Origin: Arenibacter aquaticus
GTDB taxonomy: Bacteria; Bacteroidota; Bacteroidia; Flavobacteriales; Flavobacteriaceae
Reading direction: 5' to 3'
Assembly (NCBI RefSeq): GCF_003957295.1
Contig: NZ_RQPJ01000021.1
Location: 542,210 to 606,209 of the forward strand
DNA length: 64,000 nucleotides
A program made the translations under genes and the position numbers. Positions 58,072-64,000 of this stretch are shown one piece after another (position 1 is the stretch's first letter; every line of letters begins with the position of its first letter). The notes beneath the pieces are model-generated. The model was not told the origin of the DNA, did not search any database, and saw nothing but the letters and a program-made list of their open reading frames with translations.

Positions 58072-58079
58072 TACTTTTG
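58072..58079 (+). promoter_or_regulatory. -7 element for the DUF6263-like gene
   Basis: TACTTTTG is an exact TAnnTTTG match, about 30 nt upstream of the ATG at 58109. The -33 region (TTTAGG at 58051) is weak. Confidence 0.5.
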
Positions 58080-58108
58080 CATGGGCTTAATCAGAATGAA
58101 TCTTGAAC

Positions 58109-58993
58109 ATGACTCGCTTTCTATTATTGTTGGTTTGCATCCTTTGCCAAACGGTTGTTTTTGGGCAGACCACATTACAATATCACTTAAAAAAAGGGGA
58201 TGTCTTTAATATTAAACAGGATGCTGAACAAAAGATTGTACAGGATTTGGACGGTGCCACCCACGAGATCATTAACCATATTGATGGTATTCTGGAATTT
58301 AAAGTGCTTGAATTGAATGGCTCGGGCTATGATGTTGCCTTGACCTTTAAGGATCTAAACTTGAAAATGACCTCCAGTATTCAGGGAGAATTGATGAATG
58401 TAAAGGCTAAAGAGGTGAATTCTGAGGATATGCAATCCAAAATATTCAATACCATATTGGACAATCCTGTAAAAATTGTTTTAGCCAAGAACGGCAATAT
58501 CCTTAAAGTGGTTGGTGGTGATAGTTTGGTAACCAAAATGGCGCGTGCTTCTGGTTTGGAGGACGAGTTCTCCATTAATATGATGAAAAAATCCCTGGAA
58601 AATGAGTTTGGATCAGAGGCCCTATCCAATAGCTATAAGCAAATGACCTTTATTTATCCTGATAAGAAAGTGGAAGTAAATGATCAGTGGGAGAATGCCT
58701 ATGAGGGTAAATTAAAGACCGTCAATATTTGGACCTTGGAAGATCTAGAAGGCAATCAGGCAAGAATTAGTGGAAAGGCCACAGTATTGATGAATATAAA
58801 TGACTCTAATACTAGTATGGAACTAAATGGATCACAGGCCACCAAGATCCTTGCCGATTTATCTACGGGTTTTATTATCAATATGACCGTAGAAGGGGAA
58901 TCAACTGGAGTATCTTCAATGCCTCAAATGCCAGATCAGGAAATACCTACAACCATAAAATCTAAAGTAACTTACCAATTAATTAACAATTAA
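58109..58993 (+). CDS. DUF6263-like exported protein
   Basis: I choose the ATG at 58109 (294 residues; a TTG 6 nt upstream is in frame). A signal peptide ends at VVFGQ. The mature part starts TTLQYHLKKGDVFNIKQDAE and has repeated beta-strand sequence, with a conserved KVEVNDQWENAYEGK segment. This fits the DUF6263 family common in Flavobacteriia; no function is known. It is 2 nt from the next gene, so they form an operon. Confidence 0.85.
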   Translation: MTRFLLLLVCILCQTVVFGQTTLQYHLKKGDVFNIKQDAEQKIVQDLDGATHEIINHIDGILEFKVLELNGSGYDVALTFKDLNLKMTSSIQGELMNVKAKEVNSEDMQSKIFNTILDNPVKIVLAKNGNILKVVGGDSLVTKMARASGLEDEFSINMMKKSLENEFGSEALSNSYKQMTFIYPDKKVEVNDQWENAYEGKLKTVNIWTLEDLEGNQARISGKATVLMNINDSNTSMELNGSQATKILADLSTGFIINMTVEGESTGVSSMPQMPDQEIPTTIKSKVTYQLINN

Positions 58994-58995
58994 AT

Positions 58996-59511
58996 ATGTT
59001 CAACAAAAATTTAAAATTAGTTATCGCAGCTCTTATTATTGCGTATGCGGTCTATCAATTTATAGAAGGTAATATTGGAAACGGAATTTCCTTGATTCTA
59101 CTGTCCTCCATATTTATTTTCCTTTATTTTAGGAATGAAATAATCCTTTTAGCCTTTTTAAAGATGCGAAAACAGGATTTGGAAGGAACAAAAAAATGGC
59201 TCGATAAAATAAAAAATCCTGATACGGCCCTTACCCAGAAACAGAATGGCTACTATAATTATCTAAACGGTATTATTTTTTCGCAGACCAACCTTACCCA
59301 GGCCGAAAAATATTTTAAAAAGGCTTTGAAGTTTGGTCTTAATATGGATTATGATGTAGCCATGGCCAAGCTGAGTTTAGCGGGTATAGCAATGCAAAAA
59401 AGGAGAAAGCGGGAAGCCACTACCCTTTTGAATGAAGCCAAAAAGTTGGACAAGCAAAATATGTTGTCCGAACAGATTAAAATGATGCAACAGCAATTAA
59501 AGAAAATTTAA
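58996..59511 (+). CDS. Small membrane protein with TPR-like tail
   Basis: The 171-residue protein has two hydrophobic segments (about 7-25 and 30-52) and a soluble helical part with TPR-like pairs (NYLNGIIFSQTNLTQAEKYF, AMAKLSLAGIAMQKRRKREA). It may act as a membrane-anchored protein scaffold. It is translationally close to the DUF6263-like gene. I do not recognise a named family with certainty. Confidence 0.85.
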   Translation: MFNKNLKLVIAALIIAYAVYQFIEGNIGNGISLILLSSIFIFLYFRNEIILLAFLKMRKQDLEGTKKWLDKIKNPDTALTQKQNGYYNYLNGIIFSQTNLTQAEKYFKKALKFGLNMDYDVAMAKLSLAGIAMQKRRKREATTLLNEAKKLDKQNMLSEQIKMMQQQLKKI

Positions 59512-59533
59512 GTTAAGACATCTTATAAGTACT

Positions 59534-59571
59534 AAAAAAGGACAACATAGGATTAATGTTGTCCTTTTTTT
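59534..59571. terminator. Bidirectional terminator between the TPR-like gene and cls
   Basis: AAAAAAGGACAACAT (59534-59548) pairs perfectly with ATGTTGTCCTTTTTT (59556-59570) around a 7-nt loop, flanked by A and T runs. It serves both convergent genes. Confidence 0.9.
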
Positions 59572-59615
59572 ATGGTTGCATACCCCGCAATCGTTTGGAG
59601 TATAACCTGAAGTTG

Positions 59616-61079
59616 TTAAAGTAATGGGGCCCATAATCTGCTAAACGATTCCTGAAGTTTTCTTCTTATGCTTCTATTCTTCCATCGCTCCAATAGAACT
59701 TCATCACAATCATTAAGGTCTTCATTGAACTGTTCCCGCATCTTACGGTTAATTCCCTTGTTATAGATCAAGGCATTGATCTCAAAATTCATAGAAAAAC
59801 TTCTATAATCCAAATTAGCGGTTCCAACACTGGAGAGTACGTCATCTATGACCAAGGTTTTGGCGTGCACAAAACCTTTGCGATATCTATATATTTTTAT
59901 TCCGGAGTGTAGACACTCTTCTATATAGGAATCTGTTGCATATTGGGCAGCCCAAGAATCGGATTCATAGGGCAAAATCACCTTAATTTCCACACCGCTT
60001 CTAGCTGCTGTTGTCAGGGCCGTTAATATTTGGCTATTGGGTATAAAGTAAGGAGTAGTGATCAAAATGCTTTTATTGGCCGAATTTATGGCGCAGAAAA
60101 TTGCCTCCATAATATTGGCCCAATCACTATCCGGTCCACTTGAAGCCATTTGCACAGCTATGGGGTCATGCGGATCAGGTTTGTGCTGAGGCAATAATTC
60201 CGTATCTATTTCCATGTTATCGGCAGCAGCAAAATTCCAACTTAAGATAAAGGAGGATTGCAAGGCTCCTACTGCCCCACCTTTTATTCGTAAATGGGTG
60301 TCTCTCCAATATCTTTTATTGTTAAAGCTATTGTCGTATTTCTGATCTATGTTAATTCCGCCTACGTAGCCTATAGAAGCATCTATGACCACTATTTTTC
60401 TATGGTCCCTATAATTTAATTTACTGGTAGAATTAGAAAATAAAACAGGCATAAAGGGATAATGCTTCACTCCGTTTTTGGACAGTTTTCTTTTGGAAGC
60501 AGCTGAAATATCGCTACCTACATCGTCGTAAATTAATCTTACGCTAACCCCTTCTTTGGCTTTTTTACATAAGATATCTATAATTTCACTGCCCAATCCC
60601 CTGTCAAACAAAACAAAATACTCTAGGTGAATATGTTTTTTGGCATTGGCCAGGTCTTTTCTTAAATATCTAAATTTTTCTTCTCCATTGATAAGGATGT
60701 CCACCTCATTGTCATAAGTTAGTACAGCCTTTTCATTGTTTCTCATTAATCGGTATATTTTGTATACACCTTCTCCAAAAACATCTTTAAGGTCCTGTCT
60801 TTCTTCTTTATCCAGACTAAATTTATTTCGCCACCTTTTTAGTTGCTCATTGTCTTCCACATACTTTTTTTCAAATATCTTATCCTTTCTGTAGTCCTGT
60901 CCAAAGAGATAATAGACCAATAGACCTACAAATGGCAGTGTTGCTAAAACAAAAAGATATGATAAGGTCTTGACCGGATTCTTATTTTTAAGAACGATCA
61001 AGACCGAAAAAACGATAACCAATATGTAATTAATTCCTAAAAGTAATGACCATAGGTTGTCATTTAGGAAGGTCAACAT
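59616..61079 (-). CDS. cls: Cardiolipin synthase (phospholipase D family)
   Basis: The 487-residue protein has two N-terminal membrane helices (about 8-28 and 38-60) and two HKD motifs, HRKIVVID near 220 and HAKTLVID near 405. It joins two phosphatidylglycerols to make cardiolipin. It overlaps the lytic transglycosylase stop by 1 nt (TAATG), so the two are co-translated. Confidence 0.94.
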   Translation of the reverse strand: MLTFLNDNLWSLLLGINYILVIVFSVLIVLKNKNPVKTLSYLFVLATLPFVGLLVYYLFGQDYRKDKIFEKKYVEDNEQLKRWRNKFSLDKEERQDLKDVFGEGVYKIYRLMRNNEKAVLTYDNEVDILINGEEKFRYLRKDLANAKKHIHLEYFVLFDRGLGSEIIDILCKKAKEGVSVRLIYDDVGSDISAASKRKLSKNGVKHYPFMPVLFSNSTSKLNYRDHRKIVVIDASIGYVGGINIDQKYDNSFNNKRYWRDTHLRIKGGAVGALQSSFILSWNFAAADNMEIDTELLPQHKPDPHDPIAVQMASSGPDSDWANIMEAIFCAINSANKSILITTPYFIPNSQILTALTTAARSGVEIKVILPYESDSWAAQYATDSYIEECLHSGIKIYRYRKGFVHAKTLVIDDVLSSVGTANLDYRSFSMNFEINALIYNKGINRKMREQFNEDLNDCDEVLLERWKNRSIRRKLQESFSRLWAPLL

Positions 61080-62035
61080 TATTTAGATACTTTGTAATAC
61101 CCTTTAACGGGGACCTCAATGGTATATTTCTTTTTTGAGGCGTTGTTAAGGTGTGGCTCCCTTAGCCATGGGTTGTGTCGTTTTAAAATCTTATAATTTA
61201 TATCGTATTCTTTGGCAAAATCGGCAAAATTGGCCACTGGCTCGTCCACCTCCACATTAAAAGTTGGTACTGCGGTATACATATCATCCTCTTCCAAATG
61301 GAATCCGTATTTCTCTGGATTCGAAAGAATTTCTTTAATGGCCAATATCCTAAAAACATATCTACCTGTTTCTTCTCCCAATAACAGATCGTAATACCCA
61401 TCTACCTTTTGGATTCCCATATATTTTCTAATACCGCCTGCACCTGCATTATAGGCCGCTGCTGCTAAAGTCCAGCTTCCAAAACGTTCCTTGGATTTCT
61501 TTAAATACCTACAGGCCACCTCGGTAGATTTTTCTATGTGATATCTTTCATCTACGTTGGAATTCACTTCTAGGCCGTATTCCCTTCCTGTAGCCCTCAT
61601 AATCTGCCAAAAACCGGTAGCCCCTGCTGGTGATACTACATTCTGGAGTCCACTTTCTGCCAATGCTAAATACTTAAAATCATCAGGTATGCCATTTTTC
61701 TTAAGTATTGGCTCTATAATGGGAAAGTATTTATTGGCCCTTTTCATAAGTAATAGGGCATTGGACTGCCAATAGGTGTTCACTAGAAACTCCCGGTCTA
61801 CCCGTTCCAACACTTCTGGATCATCAAAGGGTACGGGCTCTCCCGCAAAATTTAAATCTTCTGGGATTTCAATGGCCGTTATGCGGTACCCCTCATTATT
61901 CCCAACCTTACTTTCGGGATCGGACTTTTTCAACACCATATCTGTTTCTTTATACTGATTCTGCACGGCAAATATCAAGGTGCTTCCCACGAAGAAAACC
62001 CCTAACAACATTAAAACATTTTTAATAATTTTCAT
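61079..62035 (-). CDS. Membrane-anchored lytic transglycosylase (MltD/Slt-type)
   Basis: The 318-residue protein has an N-terminal helix (about 7-25) and an SLT domain with catalytic Glu in LALAESGLQNVVSPAGATGF, the GFWQIM motif and AAAYNAGAGGIRKY. A C-terminal segment (YDINYKILKRHNPWL) resembles a LysM-like peptidoglycan-binding piece. It cuts the glycan strands of peptidoglycan. It is the first gene of a pair with cls. Confidence 0.92.
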   Translation of the reverse strand: MKIIKNVLMLLGVFFVGSTLIFAVQNQYKETDMVLKKSDPESKVGNNEGYRITAIEIPEDLNFAGEPVPFDDPEVLERVDREFLVNTYWQSNALLLMKRANKYFPIIEPILKKNGIPDDFKYLALAESGLQNVVSPAGATGFWQIMRATGREYGLEVNSNVDERYHIEKSTEVACRYLKKSKERFGSWTLAAAAYNAGAGGIRKYMGIQKVDGYYDLLLGEETGRYVFRILAIKEILSNPEKYGFHLEEDDMYTAVPTFNVEVDEPVANFADFAKEYDINYKILKRHNPWLREPHLNNASKKKYTIEVPVKGYYKVSK

Positions 62036-62125
62036 TTGTACAATTATTAGAATTTAAATTAAACCACCATCTTCTTGCGCCCCAATAAATCCTTTAATGA
62101 TAAAGTAATCTACATGGGTATACCC

Positions 62126-62158
62126 CAAAGATATTAAATACAACTGCCTTATTGCAAA
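62126..62158 (-). promoter_or_regulatory. Promoter for the lytic transglycosylase-cls pair
   Basis: The minus strand has TTTG (62158-62155), a 21-nt spacer and TATCTTTG (62133-62126), an exact -7 element. It overlaps the end of the upstream hydrolase gene and gives a leader of about 85 nt. Confidence 0.45.
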
Positions 62159-62826
62159 ATAATTGTGGGCAAGTGCTCATTAAACCATCTAAACCTGTGT
62201 ATTATCATGGTATGCGTGCCATTCTTAACACTTATACAGTTTTTAATATGCCCAATTGGGAAAACTGGATCTTTTTCACCATGAATATGAATTGTATTTT
62301 TCATGGGCCTACTTTGCTTCCAATTAACAATGTTGTGAATAGACCAGTCCAAGTAATACTTATCCCTAATAGATAGGTATTGTTCATATAGCGCCAAACG
62401 CTTGGTTACCGTTTCGCCAAAGGCATATTTTGCCAAGAGTTCCACATTGTTTACCAAACCTGTTGGCAAGAGCTTGTGCATATTGGTGTACTTGGCAAAT
62501 ATCATTCTTTTGGGGAGTTCGGTATTGTCCTTAACACTGGAGATTATTATCACCTTCCTAACTTGAATATGTTTGGACATTTCCTGGACCAATATGCCAC
62601 CAAAGGAAACCCCTACCAGAACGGCATTATTATGCTTTATATAGCTGCACATTTTTAAGGCATAGTCTTCCAAGCTAATTCCTTTGTCGGGTATAATCCA
62701 GTCCAAATAATGTATGACAAAAGTATCGTCCGGTAAACATATGTTTTCAAATATAGACGGATTTGCAGCCATACCTGGCATAAAGTAAACATGTAATTTT
62801 TGTTGATCTTTGATTGAATTTGACAT
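62149..62826 (-). CDS. Alpha/beta hydrolase
   Basis: The 225-residue protein is a small serine hydrolase: nucleophile in VGVSFGGIL near 75, Asp in HIHGEKDPVFP and His in NGTHTMIIH. The start HVYFMPGMAANPSIF carries the oxyanion region. There is no signal peptide, so it acts in the cytoplasm. The substrate is unknown. Confidence 0.87.
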   Translation of the reverse strand: MSNSIKDQQKLHVYFMPGMAANPSIFENICLPDDTFVIHYLDWIIPDKGISLEDYALKMCSYIKHNNAVLVGVSFGGILVQEMSKHIQVRKVIIISSVKDNTELPKRMIFAKYTNMHKLLPTGLVNNVELLAKYAFGETVTKRLALYEQYLSIRDKYYLDWSIHNIVNWKQSRPMKNTIHIHGEKDPVFPIGHIKNCISVKNGTHTMIIHRFRWFNEHLPTIILQ

Positions 62827-62990
62827 GGTAGATAAAATAGGAAAATTACTTTTTTTTCACTAACTTCGTAGTCTTGGCTTATTTGTCCCTTCTTATGTGT
62901 TTACTTTAATTATTTAATTGTACTATATAACTAGATTATAACTGGAGAACATTGTGATCTAAAATTAATCATTATTTAAAATCAAACTAT

Positions 62991-63284
62991 ATGAACAGAG
63001 TAGAAATTAAGGACAATGGCTTCTTAAGGCAATTTGAAGCTAGGGTAGATGGGCACCTAGCTAAAATTGAGTATTCTTCCCAAGAGCGCAAAGTCTTTTT
63101 AACCAAGCTTGTTATTCCTGAAGAAATTACATTGGAAGGTTTTAAAGAAGGTTTCATTAAAAGTGTTTTGAACCACATTCAAGACCAAAATTTACGAGTT
63201 GTTCCTACCAGCCCACAAATAGCGGGTTTTTTACGTAAAAATAGGCAGTACAAAGAAATGCTACCTGTAGGGATAAGGATCTAA
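62991..63284 (+). CDS. Small GNAT-like N-acetyltransferase (YjdJ type)
   Basis: The 97-residue protein starts VEIKDNGFLRQFEARVDGHL and contains a GNAT-like strand-helix core with VVPTSPQIAGFLRKNRQYKE at the end, as in the short Gcn5-related acetyltransferases where acetyl-CoA binds a C-terminal segment. The target is unknown. It is followed by a strong terminator. Confidence 0.82.
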   Translation: MNRVEIKDNGFLRQFEARVDGHLAKIEYSSQERKVFLTKLVIPEEITLEGFKEGFIKSVLNHIQDQNLRVVPTSPQIAGFLRKNRQYKEMLPVGIRI

Positions 63285-63300
63285 AAAGATTTTTTAAAAA

Positions 63301-63328
63301 AAACCTCTCCATTGCGAGAGGTTTTTTT
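63301..63328. terminator. Bidirectional terminator between the GNAT-like gene and mtaB
   Basis: CCTCTC (63304-63309) pairs with GAGAGG (63316-63321) around a 6-nt loop; the stem is extended by A/T pairs and followed by a T-run on the plus strand and by U-rich sequence on the minus strand. It lies between convergent genes. Confidence 0.85.
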
Positions 63329-63371
63329 ATTTCTGTCCATATTCATTTACGGCATCTAAGGGCTTTAAGGG

Positions 63372-64000
63372 TTAAGCAGTTGTACTTATTTCTTGCATCG
63401 CTATACCTCTCACCATACCTTCCTCATCAATTTCATTGAGTTTCAACTGCTGTAAGGTGTTTACCAATTCTGGATTCCAAGGAGTTTTCACCTTTACGTA
63501 ATTCTCCGTAAAGCCATGAATATACCCTTCTTTGTTCTCTGCCTCAAACAGCACGGTGCGTATGCTACCCAATTGACTTTCGTAAAATGCCCTGCGTTTT
63601 TTAACTGAAAGTCCACGTAGCATCTTGCTTCTTTTTTGCCTTACTTTTTTGGGTACTACGCCATCCATTTCCACGGCTTTGGTGTTGTCCCTTTCTGAAA
63701 AGGTGAAAACATGTAAGTATGAAATATCCAATTCATTTAAGAAATTATAGGTCTCAAGGAAACGTTCATCGGTTTCTCCTGGAAATCCAACAATAACATC
63801 TACGCCAATACAGGCATGGGGCATTACCTCCTTTATTCTTTTTACGCGGTCTACATACAGACTGCTCAAATAACGCCTGCTCATTAATTTTAAAATAGCA
63901 TCACTCCCGCTCTGCAGTGGAATATGAAAATGCGGTACAAAAGAATTGCTTTGGGCCACAAAATCAATTGTTTCATTTCGGAGTAGGTTAGGTTCAATGG
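63372..64000 (-). CDS. mtaB: tRNA t6A37 methylthiotransferase MtaB (partial, 5' part off window)
   Basis: The frame is open from the right edge to the stop at 63372, giving the last about 209 residues. A GTG near 63959 is internal, not the start, because the preceding codons read IEPNLLRNETIDF, a family match. The radical-SAM half has VPHFHIPLQSGSDAIL and DVIVGFPGETDERF, and the end is a TRAM-like domain. With its missing N-terminus it would use two [4Fe-4S] clusters to add a methylthio group to t6A37 of tRNA. RimO or MiaB is less likely from the YLHVFTFSERDNTKA segment. Confidence 0.9.
   Translation of the reverse strand, partial: IEPNLLRNETIDFVAQSNSFVPHFHIPLQSGSDAILKLMSRRYLSSLYVDRVKRIKEVMPHACIGVDVIVGFPGETDERFLETYNFLNELDISYLHVFTFSERDNTKAVEMDGVVPKKVRQKRSKMLRGLSVKKRRAFYESQLGSIRTVLFEAENKEGYIHGFTENYVKVKTPWNPELVNTLQQLKLNEIDEEGMVRGIAMQEISTTA

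Noticed and set aside
63372..63959. A complete 195-residue protein starting at 63959
   Set aside because: The apparent start is an internal GTG; the upstream codons to the window edge continue the MtaB sequence, so the gene is cut by the window.

Overview
This window is a 64-kb chromosomal stretch from a member of the Bacteroidota, most likely a Flavobacteriaceae-type marine or aquatic bacterium. The evidence is a SusC/SusD pair with a FecR/ECF-sigma switch, a giant type IX secretion substrate with a gliding-motility type C-terminus next to a PorP/SprF protein, TAnnTTTG promoter elements, AT-rich intergenic DNA and few Shine-Dalgarno sequences. I see no tRNA, rRNA, CRISPR array, insertion sequence or prophage. 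I cannot name the species.

Layout. 1-6.2 kb (minus strand): ECF sigma, FecR anti-sigma, SusC with an STN signalling domain, and the start of SusD (cut by the left edge), a regulated glycan or nutrient uptake locus. 6.6-15.1 kb (minus): a 2512-residue repeat-rich secreted protein and a PorP/SprF partner. 15.6-17.3 kb: an ArnT-like membrane glycosyltransferase. 17.6-20.3 kb: a single-domain response regulator and a PAS histidine kinase whose sensor region carries a NarX/PilJ-like motif.

20.3-41.4 kb is a large nitrate assimilation cluster: a rubredoxin fused to a nitrite/sulfite-reductase-like half domain; a 1177-residue nitrate reductase fused to a NirB-like FAD and [2Fe-2S] module; a NarL/LuxR-type response regulator; an Alginate_export-type outer-membrane barrel; an NrtABCD-type nitrate ABC transporter; an FNR-like regulator with four cysteines placed like those of E. 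coli FNR; a NarK-type MFS transporter; SUMT for siroheme; and then, on the plus strand, nirB, nirD (with Rieske ligands kept), a DUF4202 protein, a NarX-like HisKA_3 kinase and a small unknown protein. Nitrate could cross the outer membrane through the barrel, enter by ABC or MFS transport, be reduced to nitrite by the fused reductase and then to ammonium by siroheme NirBD.

The most interesting pattern is in the non-coding DNA: a tandem element TACGTA-N4-TACGTA (exact or near-exact) lies in front of nasA, nrtA, narK and in the cobA/nirB divergent promoter region, with a weaker copy before the LuxR regulator. It looks like the operator of a cluster-wide regulon. Candidate binders are the NarL-type regulator and the FNR-like protein, both encoded inside the cluster.

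41.7-64 kb is mixed housekeeping: a K+/H+-type antiporter, an esterase-like hydrolase, a D-2-hydroxyacid dehydrogenase, a Tat-exported metallophosphoesterase, a MepB-family protein, an ABC exporter of the YbbA/YbbP type divergent from a TesA-like SGNH lipoprotein, a DUF1275 membrane protein, an S15-type peptidase, carB, rpmH, a DUF6263-like protein, a small TPR-like membrane protein, cardiolipin synthase, a lytic transglycosylase, an alpha/beta hydrolase, a small GNAT-like protein and the 3' part of mtaB at the right edge. Several convergent gene pairs are separated by clear bidirectional terminator hairpins.
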